Below are positions 16,651 through 24,842 of a stretch of 42,923 bases of DNA, piece after piece; positions within the stretch are counted from its first letter, which is position 1; every line of letters starts with the position of its first letter. The notes below the pieces were generated by a model that saw nothing but the letters and a program-made list of their open reading frames with translations, was not told where the DNA came from and did no database searches. The position numbers were made by a program, and so were the translations under genes. The DNA is from Candidatus Kryptoniota bacterium (GTDB taxonomy: Bacteria > Bacteroidota > Ignavibacteria > Kryptoniales > Kryptoniaceae): positions 1-42,923 of the forward strand of contig CALJEK010000020.1 in NCBI GenBank assembly GCA_938074445.1, written 5' to 3'.

Positions 16651-16708
16651 AATCTTAAAAGGGACGGATTCTATAGAAAAGGAAATACCAAATAGCGGAT
16701 TTAAAGAA

Positions 16709-17182
16709 GTGGTTTTTAAAAGAAGGTTGGCTCGCGAAAGAGTTCTCCAAATGCTTTATGCTTATGAACTTTCTGGCAATACAGCTGAATTTATACTTTC
16801 AGACCTTTTTTCAGAGTTTCAATCTGATAAGGAAACTTACGAGTTTGGTAAATCCTTGTTTTTGAACGTGATTAAATATGCTGATGAACTCGATAGAATG
16901 ATTGCGAGTAAAATAAAAAATTGGGAGATCGATAGGCTTGCCTTAATTGATAAAATTGTTCTGAGAATGGGGGTTTGCGAGCTTAAGTATTATCCCGAGA
17001 TTCCGCCCAAGGTGACGATAAATGAAGCAATTGAGCTTGCAAAAAAATTTAGTAGTGAGAAAAGCGGTAAGTTTGTAAATGGGGTCCTTGACGCAATTTA
17101 CAACGAGCTTAAAGAAACGGGACAACTTTTTAAACAAGGTAGGGGATTGATCGATAAAAGTTTCAGAAAAGAACGAGATTGA
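16709..17182 (+). CDS. nusB: Transcription antitermination factor NusB
   Basis: RNA-binding NusB protein, which with NusE (S10) supports antitermination on rRNA operons. The core RRLARERVLQMLYAYELSG near the N-terminus and PPKVTINEAIELAKKFSSEKSGKFVNGVLD near the C-terminus are typical. The open frame reaches back to a TTG at 16589, but that would run through the leucine dehydrogenase stop and the terminator; GTG at 16709 gives 157 residues, the normal size. The GTG has only a weak AAAGAAG site, so it is tentative. The C-terminal tail (KQGRGLIDKSF) is charged. Overlaps the MFS gene start by 4 bases. Confidence 0.88.
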   Translation: MVFKRRLARERVLQMLYAYELSGNTAEFILSDLFSEFQSDKETYEFGKSLFLNVIKYADELDRMIASKIKNWEIDRLALIDKIVLRMGVCELKYYPEIPPKVTINEAIELAKKFSSEKSGKFVNGVLDAIYNELKETGQLFKQGRGLIDKSFRKERD

Positions 17183-18420
17183 GGGTGGGGAATAAACTTA
17201 AGATTTTTATTTGGACGCTTTTTGATTTCGCAAATACATCTTTTTCTGTTTTAATCTTAACGACCGCTTATTCAGTTTACTTCAGGGAAATTGTTGTCGA
17301 GAATTCAGCGATTGGAGATTTTCTCTGGGGTCTTGCTTTCAGCATTTCAATGTTTATAGTTGCCTTGATTTCTCCATTCCTTGGGGCAATGGCTGATTAC
17401 AGCTCAAATAAAAAGTTTTTTCTTTTCATCTTTACATATCTTTGCATTGTATCAACTGGGTTGATGTTCTTTGTAGAAAGAGGGGATATAGTTTTGGGTA
17501 TGGTTTTACTTATACTTGCGAACATCGGGTTTGAAGGTGGTCTTGTTTTCTACGATGCTTTTCTTCCTGAGATAACGAGCGAAAGAAGCTATGGAAGGGT
17601 TTCGGGATATGGTTTCGCAATGGGTTATATTGGTTCATTTATTTCTTTACTTTTTGCGTATCCTTTTTTAAAGGGTGAGTTTACATCGGAAAATATGATT
17701 AATGTTAGGTTTAGCTTTGTGGTTGCGTCTTTGTTTTTTCTTATGTTTTCACTGCCATTCTTTCTTTTGATAAAAGAGAGGGAAATCGAACGCCCCAAAG
17801 ACATCTCCTATTTTAAGATTGGACTTGAGCGGGTGAAATCAACATTTCGAAACGCGACAAAATATAAAAACATTGGAAACTTTCTTCTCTCTTATTTTAT
17901 CTATGCGGATGGGATAAACACGGTAATAATTTTTGCTTCGATTTTTGCAAGGCATACATTGAATTTTTCTCTTGTGGAAATATTAACATTTTTCCTTTCG
18001 GTTCAATCTACCGCGATACTCGGCTCGGTCATATTTGGAATAATAGCTGATAGCATAGGTCAAAAAAAGACATTAAGCATTACGCTCCTTATGTGGGTTG
18101 CGACTGCTATAGGAGCATATTTTTGCACTGATAAAATAAGTTTTTACATAATTGGCTTCATTGCAGGTGCTGCAATGGGTTCATCTCAATCCACAAGTCG
18201 GAGTTTGATGTCAAAAATAATTCCGCCCGAAAAGAAAACGGAATTTTTCGGGTTTTATTCTTTCTTTGGGAAATCCTCAGCAATACTCGGTCCCCTTGTT
18301 TTTGGATTTGTCTCATCGCTCACTGGAAGTCAAAGGATAGCGGTTATTTCTGTAGCTTTCTTCTTTGTAGTTGGCTTGGTTCTCCTTCAAAGAGTGAGGG
18401 AGGAAAGGTTTAAAGGCTGA
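17179..18420 (+). CDS. MFS transporter, UMF1/Atg22-like
   Basis: A 413-residue inner-membrane protein with about 12 hydrophobic helices. Segments such as FDFANTSFSVLI, FEGGLVFYDAFLPEI and SRSLMSKIIPPEKKTEFFGF with GPLVFGFVSS are the signature of the UMF1 (vacuole-effluxer Atg22-like) branch of the major facilitator superfamily. Substrate unknown. TTG at 17179 overlaps the nusB stop; GTG at 17185 (MGNKLKIF) is an alternative with GAGG directly before it. It converges on purM with a single base between the stops. Confidence 0.85.
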   Translation: MRVGNKLKIFIWTLFDFANTSFSVLILTTAYSVYFREIVVENSAIGDFLWGLAFSISMFIVALISPFLGAMADYSSNKKFFLFIFTYLCIVSTGLMFFVERGDIVLGMVLLILANIGFEGGLVFYDAFLPEITSERSYGRVSGYGFAMGYIGSFISLLFAYPFLKGEFTSENMINVRFSFVVASLFFLMFSLPFFLLIKEREIERPKDISYFKIGLERVKSTFRNATKYKNIGNFLLSYFIYADGINTVIIFASIFARHTLNFSLVEILTFFLSVQSTAILGSVIFGIIADSIGQKKTLSITLLMWVATAIGAYFCTDKISFYIIGFIAGAAMGSSQSTSRSLMSKIIPPEKKTEFFGFYSFFGKSSAILGPLVFGFVSSLTGSQRIAVISVAFFFVVGLVLLQRVREERFKG

Positions 18421-18421
18421 T

Positions 18422-19417
18422 TTATTTTGTTATCTCACCAATTATAAACGGGATTTCATTTAATGATTTTAGCTCACTTATGATTTTGTCCGCTTCGTTT
18501 TTGTCAACTATTAAAATTAAACCAACGCCGAGATTGAACGTTCTTCTCATATCTTCCTCTGGTACATTTCCGAGCCTTTGAATAAGATTGAATATTGCTG
18601 GTCTTTCCCACGAATTCCAATCTATCTTTATTTTTAGAGTTTCTGGGACCACCCTCTTCGTGTTTCCGATAATGCCCCCGCCTGTTATATGTGCCATTGC
18701 GTGAATGTTAAATTTATCGAGAAGATTTGAAATCGGCTTGAGGTATGAGCGATGAATTTTTAAAAGTTCTTCAGCAAGTGTCGTGTTTAATTCGGGAATA
18801 AATTCATCTATTTTAAATTTTTCAAGCAAAATCATTCGCGCAAGCGAATATCCATTTGTGTGAAGTCCGGTTGAGGGTAAAGCTATCAGAATATCGCCAT
18901 CTTTTACTTTGTCCCCCTTTATAATTTTTTCTTTTTCAACTATTCCAATAATTGTTCCCGCTAAATCGTACTCACCTTCTTGATAAAATCCCGGCATCTC
19001 AGCGGTTTCACCTCCTATCAAAGCGCAATTATTTTCCTCGCACGCTTTTGCAAGTCCATATATTACCTGTTCAGCGACATTTATGTTTAACTTTCCAGTT
19101 GCAAAATAATCAAGAAAAAAGAGAGGTTTCGCTCCGCAAACAAGTATATCGTTTACGCAATGATTAACCAAATCTTGCCCAATGGTGTCGTGCTTATTTA
19201 CAAGAAATGCAATCTTAAGTTTCGTTCCAACCCCATCCACGCTTGAAACAAGCACAGGATGTTTATATTGTTCAAACTTTGCCTCGTAAAAAGCCCCAAA
19301 TAAACCAATATCTGTGAGAACTTGGTCGTTAAAAGTTTTTCTGGCTAATGGTTTTATTTTTTGAATGAGTTTTTCGGCAAGATCAATATCGACGCCTGCA
19401 TCTTTATAAGTTTTCAT
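18422..19417 (-). CDS. purM: Phosphoribosylformylglycinamidine cyclo-ligase
   Basis: AIR synthetase (331 residues), the fifth step of de novo purine synthesis, ATP-dependent and cytoplasmic. Typical features are the N-terminal YKDAGVDIDLAEKLI, SSVDGVGTKLKIA, VNDILVCGAKPLFFLDYFA, ALIGGETAEMPGFY and HITGGGIIGNTKRV. ATG at 19417. It lies 27 bases downstream of the terminator that closes the ferredoxin gene, so it may be expressed by read-through or from a promoter overlapping the hairpin. No other pur gene is in the window. Confidence 0.97.
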   Translation of the reverse strand: MKTYKDAGVDIDLAEKLIQKIKPLARKTFNDQVLTDIGLFGAFYEAKFEQYKHPVLVSSVDGVGTKLKIAFLVNKHDTIGQDLVNHCVNDILVCGAKPLFFLDYFATGKLNINVAEQVIYGLAKACEENNCALIGGETAEMPGFYQEGEYDLAGTIIGIVEKEKIIKGDKVKDGDILIALPSTGLHTNGYSLARMILLEKFKIDEFIPELNTTLAEELLKIHRSYLKPISNLLDKFNIHAMAHITGGGIIGNTKRVVPETLKIKIDWNSWERPAIFNLIQRLGNVPEEDMRRTFNLGVGLILIVDKNEADKIISELKSLNEIPFIIGEITK

Positions 19418-19441
19418 GTTTTTTAAATTGTTTGTTTAAAT

Positions 19442-19474
19442 AAAAAAGCCCGACCCTTAACTTGGTCGGGCTTT
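19442..19474 (-). terminator. Rho-independent terminator after the ferredoxin gene
   Basis: On the minus strand, AAAGCCCGACC (19474-19464), an 8-base loop and GGTCGGGCTTT (19455-19445), followed by further T residues (19444-19442). It is 6 bases beyond the ferredoxin stop and 28 bases before the purM ATG. Confidence 0.85.
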
Positions 19475-19480
19475 AGGGAA

Positions 19481-19768
19481 TTATAACCCGAATCTCTCGT
19501 AGTTAATTCTGATATATTGCTGCCATTTTTCCGGTACCTCCGCTTCTGGAAAGATTGCTTCAACGGGACATTCTGGTTGACAGGCACCGCAATCAATACA
19601 TTCTTGTGGATGAATATAAAGTTGCATCTTTTTCTCTCGCATCTCTTTCAAATGCTCCTCGTTCGTGACATCATAGCCTTCTGGACCGTAGATGCAGTTT
19701 ACGGGGCAGACTTGAACGCAGGCGGTATCGCAAACGCCCACGCAGGGTTCCGCAATGATGTACGCCAT
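19481..19768 (-). CDS. Seven-iron type ferredoxin ([3Fe-4S][4Fe-4S])
   Basis: A 95-residue cytoplasmic electron carrier. Cysteines C9, C17, C21 and C25 in the first half and C57, C60, C63, C67 in the second follow the C-x7-C-x3-CP and C-x2-C-x2-C-x3-CP pattern of Thermus/Azotobacter-type ferredoxins. There is an additional C13. The ending [15 protein letters not shown] also resembles the conserved C-terminus of that family. A hydrophilic insert of about 20 residues ([18 protein letters not shown]) separates the two halves. It is monocistronic, with a terminator directly after it. Redox partner unknown. ATG at 19768 with GGAG upstream. Confidence 0.93.
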   Translation of the reverse strand: MAYIIAEPCVGVCDTACVQVCPVNCIYGPEGYDVTNEEHLKEMREKKMQLYIHPQECIDCGACQPECPVEAIFPEAEVPEKWQQYIRINYERFGL

Positions 19769-19848
19769 TGAGGTTCTCCGAGTTTGTTTTTAATTTTGCA
19801 TTAAAAATTTAAGAATAAAAATGTTTTTGAAAATTGACTTTTGTCAAA

Positions 19849-20880
19849 TCATTGTGATTTTATCTCCGTCCAAAACCTATCCAAAAGTTTTGTCACCGGA
19901 CCGAGGTCTTTCATAAGTTCGAAATTTTTTAGTGTTTCTTCATCTGGGTATCTTTCTTTTGTTAAATATTTTGGGTTGATAAATTTCTTCGCGGATTCAT
20001 TTACGGTCGCATAGCCTGAATATTCGCTCACCTTTGCGCTCATTTCTGGTTTGAGAAAAAAATTGATAAAAACATATGCGTTTTCAACGTTTTCTGCGGA
20101 TTTTGGTATTGCAAAATTGTCTATCCACAATGTTCCACCCTCTTTTGGAAGTATATAAACTATGTTTGAATTTGATTCGGATATTTTCACGAGTTGACCG
20201 CTCCAGCCGTGGGCAATCCAAACGTCTCCAGATAAAATTGCTTGGTCAAAACCAGAACTGTTGTATTGTTTGACAATCTTTTTCTGATTGGCTAAAATTT
20301 CCTTCGCTTTTAAAAGAATTGATGTGTCTGTTTCATTTATTGAATGCCCGAGAAGTTTAAGAGCCACTGCAAAACATTCCCTCATATCGTCAAGCATTAA
20401 AATTTTCCCTTTGTATCTCTCATCAAATAAGACTGACCAAGTTTCAGGTAATTCCCCTGTTTTATCTTTTCTATAGGCGAAACCAGTTGTCCCCCAGAAA
20501 AATGGAATTGAAAACTTATTTTCAGGGTCATATTGAAGATTTAAAAAGCGACGATTTATGTGTTTAAGATTTGGGATTTTAGTTTTGTCAATTTCGTGGA
20601 GGAGATTTTGTCTGATAAGTATCTGAACCATATAGTCTGAAGGGACAACGACATCATATTTGCTTACGCCAGTTTGTAATTTTTCAAGCAGAGCTTCATT
20701 GGAATCGTAAGTATCAAGGTTAACCTTGATCCCTGTCTCCTTTTCAAATTCTTCAATCGCATCTTGCGATAAATAATCCGACCAGATATATACATTTACT
20801 TCATTTTTGCTTCTGGAGCATGAGTTCAAACTCAAGATTAAAATTAAAGATAGAACTATCGTTAGAAATTTTACTCTCAT
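19849..20880 (-). CDS. potD: Spermidine/putrescine ABC transporter substrate-binding lipoprotein
   Basis: A 343-residue binding protein of the polyamine importer. A hydrophobic N-terminus ends in LNSC, giving C21 as a lipidated cysteine. The mature part has NVYIWSDYLSQDAIEEFEKE, YDSNEALLEKLQTG, YDVVVPSDYM, IPFFWGTTGFAYRKDK and the C-terminal ERYPDEETLKNFELM of PotD/PotF proteins. ATG at 20880 overlaps the potC stop by 4 bases. potA and potB are not in the window, so the transporter is incomplete here. Confidence 0.9.
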   Translation of the reverse strand: MRVKFLTIVLSLILILSLNSCSRSKNEVNVYIWSDYLSQDAIEEFEKETGIKVNLDTYDSNEALLEKLQTGVSKYDVVVPSDYMVQILIRQNLLHEIDKTKIPNLKHINRRFLNLQYDPENKFSIPFFWGTTGFAYRKDKTGELPETWSVLFDERYKGKILMLDDMRECFAVALKLLGHSINETDTSILLKAKEILANQKKIVKQYNSSGFDQAILSGDVWIAHGWSGQLVKISESNSNIVYILPKEGGTLWIDNFAIPKSAENVENAYVFINFFLKPEMSAKVSEYSGYATVNESAKKFINPKYLTKERYPDEETLKNFELMKDLGPVTKLLDRFWTEIKSQ

Positions 20881-21653
20881 TTTGATGCCAACAACCTTTG
20901 TGATAAAATTATCGCTACTGTCGTAGTTAGAAACATAATCGTGGAGATGGCGTTTATCTCTGGCGTTATATTTGTTTTCAGCATTGAGTAAATTTGAAGT
21001 GGCAGTGTTGTAGAGGAAACACCCGCTACAAATGATGTAATTAAGTAGTCATCGATTGAAAGTGTGAATACGATAAGAGCTGAGGAAATTATGGATGGTA
21101 GAAGAAGTGGGAACGTAACTCTCCTTAAAACTTCAAATTCATTTGCCCCAAGATCGAGCGCTGATTCCTCGATTTCCTTTTCAATGTTTTGTAATCTTGC
21201 AAGCACGATCAGAATTACATAGGAAATGCTGAAGACGATATGAGCAATTATAACAGTTGTAAATCCAAGTGTAATTTTGATAAATCCAAAAAAGCTAAGC
21301 AACGCTCCAGCCAAAACTATCTCGGGGATTATCACGGGCAAATAGATTAAAATTTTAAATGCTTCTTTTAATTTGAAGTCAATCTTTCGCAGTGCGATCG
21401 CACCGATAGTTCCAAATAAAGTTGAAAAAAATGTTGAAGCAAGGGCAATGACTATACTATTTTTTAGCGAGTTTAAAAGAATTTTGTTGTTTAGTAGTTT
21501 AACATACCATTGGAGCGTAAAACCTTCCCAAATCGTTGTCCATTTTGATTTGTTAAATGAAAGAGCAATTAAAACGAGGATCGGCAAATAAAGAAAAATG
21601 TAAACGCAAGCAATGTAAATTTTAAAAAGTAAATCTCGCTGTGAACTTATCAT
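20877..21653 (-). CDS. potC: Spermidine/putrescine ABC transporter permease
   Basis: A 258-residue inner-membrane permease with six hydrophobic segments. The conserved cytoplasmic loop EESALDLGANEFEVLRRVTFPLL is the EAA motif that contacts the ATPase. Sequence such as IYLPVIIPEIVLAG and FTLSIDDYLITSF fits PotC/PotI. It overlaps cutA by 4 bases and potD by 4 bases, so the three genes are one transcript. PotB, the usual permease partner, is not adjacent. Confidence 0.9.
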   Translation of the reverse strand: MISSQRDLLFKIYIACVYIFLYLPILVLIALSFNKSKWTTIWEGFTLQWYVKLLNNKILLNSLKNSIVIALASTFFSTLFGTIGAIALRKIDFKLKEAFKILIYLPVIIPEIVLAGALLSFFGFIKITLGFTTVIIAHIVFSISYVILIVLARLQNIEKEIEESALDLGANEFEVLRRVTFPLLLPSIISSALIVFTLSIDDYLITSFVAGVSSTTLPLQIYSMLKTNITPEINAISTIMFLTTTVAIILSQRLLASK

Positions 21654-21985
21654 TTCGCCTTTTCAGCTTGCTTTACAGTATCGTCAATCCAATTAAGATA
21701 GGAATCGGAACCAGCAATTATTGGGATTGCTATAATTTCTGGAACGGTATATCTGTGTAATTCCCTGACTCGATTTGCGAGTTCGGGAAAGAGGTCTTTT
21801 CTTGTTTTGATTATAATAAGGGATTCGAAATCGTCTTCAATGTTATTCTGCCAGAAGTAGATTGAATTGACTTTTTCAACTATATTGCAGCAGGCAGCGA
21901 GTTTTTCCTCTACAAGTGTCTTTGAAATTTTTCTCGCTTCAATTACATTTGGGGTTGTCACCAAAACGACGATATAATCAGTCAT
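21650..21985 (-). CDS. cutA: Divalent-cation tolerance protein CutA
   Basis: A 111-residue cytoplasmic trimeric protein. MTDYIVVLVTTPNVIEARKI, KLAACCNIVEKVNSIYFW, LIIIKTRKDLFPEL and HRYTVPEIIAIPII are all typical. The open frame extends to a TTG at 22024, but that TTG lies beside the -10 of the promoter at 22015-22043, so the ATG at 21985 is chosen and gives the normal length. It is the first gene of a cutA-potC-potD operon, an unusual partner for a polyamine transporter. Proposed roles in metal tolerance are not well established. Confidence 0.9.
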   Translation of the reverse strand: MTDYIVVLVTTPNVIEARKISKTLVEEKLAACCNIVEKVNSIYFWQNNIEDDFESLIIIKTRKDLFPELANRVRELHRYTVPEIIAIPIIAGSDSYLNWIDDTVKQAEKAK

Positions 21986-22014
21986 TTGACCGATACAAAG
22001 TTTGTTTTTGCTAA

Positions 22015-22043
22015 AAGATATCAAGTTCAGTTGATAAGTTCAA
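22015..22043 (-). promoter_or_regulatory. Predicted sigma70-type promoter for cutA-potCD
   Basis: On the minus strand TTGAAC (22043-22038), 17 bases, TATCTT (22020-22015), about 30 bases before the cutA ATG. It excludes the upstream TTG start. Confidence 0.5.
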
Positions 22044-22071
22044 GTTAACAAGGCGATGGCTTTAGGTTTAT

Positions 22072-22100
22072 TTGCTTTTTATCCCAAAAGTTTTTAAGTT
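22072..22100 (+). promoter_or_regulatory. Candidate promoter for fur-feoAB
   Basis: TTGCTT (22072-22077), 17 bases, TAAGTT (22095-22100). The predicted transcription start, about 22107, falls inside the palindrome at 22101-22121. Moderate hexamer matches only. Confidence 0.4.
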
Positions 22101-22121
22101 TATTTAGATTAAATTTAAATA
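22101..22121 (+). promoter_or_regulatory. Candidate Fur operator (21-bp near-perfect palindrome)
   Basis: The 21-base sequence at 22101-22121 is an inverted repeat around its central base with nine of ten pairs matching (half-sites TATTTAGATT and AATTTAAATA). It ends 11 bases before the fur ATG and overlaps the predicted transcription start. Length, AT-richness and place fit a Fur autoregulatory site, but it does not match the classical Fur box closely. Confidence 0.45.
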
Positions 22122-22132
22122 GGTCTTCTGAA

Positions 22133-22585
22133 ATGGCAAGTGAGAAATTAATCGAAAAGGTCCGCAAAGATTTCTCAGCCCATCTAAAGCGTGGTAACCT
22201 ACGGGCAACGGAACAAAGATATGAGGTTTTAAATTCAATTTTGGAGATGAGCGGTCATTTTGGTGCAGAGGATTTGTTTGTTAAAATGAAAAATGAGGGG
22301 AAAAGGGTCTCAAGGGCAACTGTTTATAATACCCTTGAGCTCTTGTTTGAACTTGGCGTGGTTTCAAGACATAAAGTGGGCAATGTTTTCGTTTATGAGA
22401 GAGCCTTCGGGAGAGAACATCACGACCATTTAATATGTGTAAATTGTGGGACGATAATTGAATTTAAAAGCGATGAAATCGAAAAAATTCAAGATCAAAT
22501 ATGCGAGAAGTACAAGTTTAAACCGATAAGACATACACATCAAATTTACGGACTTTGTTCAAAGTGCGCGGAAAAGAAAAAATAA
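22133..22585 (+). CDS. Fur-family metal-responsive repressor
   Basis: A 150-residue regulator. An N-terminal winged helix (recognition helix around RVSRATVYNTLELL, residues 58-71) is followed by the metal-binding domain with HHDH (96-99), CVNC (C102, C105) and CSKC (C142, C145). It is followed directly by feoA and feoB, strongly suggesting an iron-responsive Fur controlling ferrous-iron uptake and itself. ATG at 22133. PerR- or Zur-type function cannot be excluded from the sequence, but the neighbours argue for Fur. Confidence 0.93.
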   Translation: MASEKLIEKVRKDFSAHLKRGNLRATEQRYEVLNSILEMSGHFGAEDLFVKMKNEGKRVSRATVYNTLELLFELGVVSRHKVGNVFVYERAFGREHHDHLICVNCGTIIEFKSDEIEKIQDQICEKYKFKPIRHTHQIYGLCSKCAEKKK

Positions 22586-22599
22586 AAAAGGGCGAGGTC

Positions 22600-22818
22600 A
22601 TGAAATTAAGCGATGCGAGACCGGGGATGGAACTTGAAGTTTATAAACTGCCTGATGATAGCATAAAAGCACATTTTGTTCGTCTTGGTGTCACTGAGGG
22701 GACAAAAGTTAAGTGTGCTTATAAATTACCCGGTGGCACAGTTGTTATATCAAAGCGACATCAAGAGATAGCGGTTGGAAGTGAGATAGCGAAAAAAATT
22801 ATCGTCAAGAAAATCTAA
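22600..22818 (+). CDS. feoA: FeoA-family protein
   Basis: A 72-residue SH3-like accessory protein of ferrous iron uptake. MKLSDARPGMELEVYKL, the central RLGVTEGTKVK and GGTVVISKRHQEIAVG are typical of FeoA. The ATG at 22600 is 14 bases after the fur stop and has AAGGGCGAGG upstream; an in-frame TTG at 22555 inside fur is rejected. The gene is 11 bases before feoB. Confidence 0.92.
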   Translation: MKLSDARPGMELEVYKLPDDSIKAHFVRLGVTEGTKVKCAYKLPGGTVVISKRHQEIAVGSEIAKKIIVKKI

Positions 22819-22829
22819 AGGATATCTTT

Positions 22830-24842
22830 ATGCATGCACATAAATCAGCGGAAATCAAGACAGGGAAGGAGTTTAAGAAACTTGTTTTGGTTGGAAATCC
22901 AAACGTTGGGAAATCAATTTTTTTCAACTACTTAACTGGGCTTTATGTCGAGGTTTCGAATTACCCAGGGACAACGGTTGAAATTTTAAAGGGTAAGTAT
23001 AAAAATTTCATTGTATATGATACCCCGGGGATATACGGTCTTTCCTCTTTTAATGATGAAGAGAGGATCGCAAAAAATATAATCATAGATGCTGATGTTA
23101 TTTTAAATGTTGTTGATGCGGTAAATCTCGAGAGGGATTTATTTCTCACGCTTCAGCTTATAGATACGGGTAAACCTGTTATCGTTGCATTAAATATGAT
23201 GGATGAGGCAGAACGAAAAAAGATAAAGATAAATGTTGAACGGCTTTCAAAACTACTTGGCGTTCCAGTAATTCCGACGGTTGCCGTTAAACAGATTGGT
23301 TTTGACAAACTTGTTAATGCAATTGAAAATGCCTGCATAGGGAATAGGGATAAAAAACTTCTCGATAAAATTTTATTTGTTTCGAGAAAATTCAATATAA
23401 GTGAAATTGAATCTCTGTTGCTTGTTGAGGGAGATTCGGAAACGGTTGATAAACTTAAAACAAAGTTTGATGGTGAAATTTATAACTATGATGAGCGCGA
23501 AAAGGTTTATATCGAGCGGAGGAACAGGGTGAATCAGATTGTTGCTGAGGTTGTAAGCATTGACACTGCCGGCGGAAGAATTTCTGGACTGATAGGTAGA
23601 ATTGCAATGCATCCTATATTTGGTATAGTTTTTATTGGTCTTGTTCTGTATTTGGCGTATTTGATAATTGGGAAGTTGATAGCTCAGGACCTTGTTGATT
23701 TCACTGAAAATAAAATCGGCGTGCAAATTTACGAGTATAATGTCAAAAGATTCGTCGCAAATTATTTTCCTGTTGAAATAAATGTTAATGTCATTGGTGA
23801 GGATGATGAAATAGTCGATAGCAGAAGTTTTATCTTTGAACGTGGTTTAAAAAAATCGCCGGAGCTTTTAAGTGAATTACAAAATTTTGTCAGGGGTAAA
23901 AATGTAGAATATGAGTTCAACTTCAAGAATCCGATCTTGGTTATATTTTTTGGTGAGTTTGGAGTTTTGACTATGACGGTCAGATATCTCCTGTTTTTGC
24001 TTTTGCCTCTTGTCGTGGGATTTTATCTTATGCTTGCGATACTTGAAGATAGCGGATATTTACCACGTCTTGCAACCTTCGTTGATAAATTGATGAATTA
24101 TATTGGGCTAAATGGTAAGGCAATTATTCCGACAATTCTTGGTTTTGGTTGTGTGACGATGGCTACTATAACTACGCGTCTTCTCTCGACGACCAGGGAG
24201 AAAAGGATAATGACAGCAATTTTACAGATAACTATTCCATGTTCAGCGCAATTAGCCGTTATAACAACGCTTCTTATGAGAGCTGGATTTAACGCTATCT
24301 TGACTTACATCTTGGTTATGTTTTCTGTTTTCGTTTTTGTTGGTGTCGTTTTAAATAAAATTTTGCCGGGTGGAGCAACCCCGCTTCTTATAGATTTACC
24401 GCCGATGAGGATTCCGCGAATTGATAACCTTATTAGAAAGACATGGATGAGAACATTTTACTTTATTAAGGAAGCGGGAATGTGGTTTTTCATTGGTGCA
24501 TTTGCTATTGGAGTTATGCAAGTTACGGGTTTGCTTGATAAGTGGATACAACTTCTTTCACCATTAACTGTAAGTTGGTTACAGTTGCCTGCCGAGGCAT
24601 CAAGAGCTTTTATAATGGGAATCGTTAGAAGAGATTTTGGCGCAGCTGGATTTTATTCGCTTGATTTAACACCTATGCAAACAGTTGCAGGGCTTGTAAC
24701 AATTACATTGCTTGTTCCTTGTATAGCTTCGTTAATGGTTATGTTAAAAGAAAGAGGTGTGGTGGAAGGTTTGATAATTTGGATTTCAAGTTGGGTTGTA
24801 GCATTCACAGTTGGTGGTATAGTTTCACAAATTTTAATTTAA
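22830..24842 (+). CDS. feoB: Ferrous iron transport protein B
   Basis: A 670-residue inner-membrane Fe(II) transporter with a cytoplasmic N-terminal G domain: G1 GNPNVGKS (22-29), G2 NYPGTT, G3 DTPG (64-67) and G4 NMMD (122-125). The membrane part holds paired gate motifs with GFGCVTMATITTRLL and IPCSAQLAVI, the cysteine-containing FeoB-type pore segment. G4 reads NMMD instead of the more frequent NMID/NMMD variants, so it is normal. The end overlaps queE (minus) by 4 bases, a tail-to-tail arrangement without an evident terminator. Confidence 0.96.
   Translation: MHAHKSAEIKTGKEFKKLVLVGNPNVGKSIFFNYLTGLYVEVSNYPGTTVEILKGKYKNFIVYDTPGIYGLSSFNDEERIAKNIIIDADVILNVVDAVNLERDLFLTLQLIDTGKPVIVALNMMDEAERKKIKINVERLSKLLGVPVIPTVAVKQIGFDKLVNAIENACIGNRDKKLLDKILFVSRKFNISEIESLLLVEGDSETVDKLKTKFDGEIYNYDEREKVYIERRNRVNQIVAEVVSIDTAGGRISGLIGRIAMHPIFGIVFIGLVLYLAYLIIGKLIAQDLVDFTENKIGVQIYEYNVKRFVANYFPVEINVNVIGEDDEIVDSRSFIFERGLKKSPELLSELQNFVRGKNVEYEFNFKNPILVIFFGEFGVLTMTVRYLLFLLLPLVVGFYLMLAILEDSGYLPRLATFVDKLMNYIGLNGKAIIPTILGFGCVTMATITTRLLSTTREKRIMTAILQITIPCSAQLAVITTLLMRAGFNAILTYILVMFSVFVFVGVVLNKILPGGATPLLIDLPPMRIPRIDNLIRKTWMRTFYFIKEAGMWFFIGAFAIGVMQVTGLLDKWIQLLSPLTVSWLQLPAEASRAFIMGIVRRDFGAAGFYSLDLTPMQTVAGLVTITLLVPCIASLMVMLKERGVVEGLIIWISSWVVAFTVGGIVSQILI

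Noticed and set aside
16589-16708. Upstream extension of nusB to a TTG at 16589
   Set aside because: It would run through the leucine dehydrogenase stop and the terminator stem, and gives an N-terminus unlike NusB.
19822-19848. TTGAC/GTCAA hairpin after potD as a terminator
   Set aside because: Only a five-base AT-rich stem; too weak to call.
21986-22024. TTG start for cutA at 22024
   Set aside because: The -10 hexamer of the predicted cutA promoter (22015-22020) lies inside this stretch, downstream of that TTG.
22731-22745. Sigma-54-like TGGCAC sequence near feoA
   Set aside because: It lies inside the feoA coding sequence and lacks the TTGC element at the right spacing.
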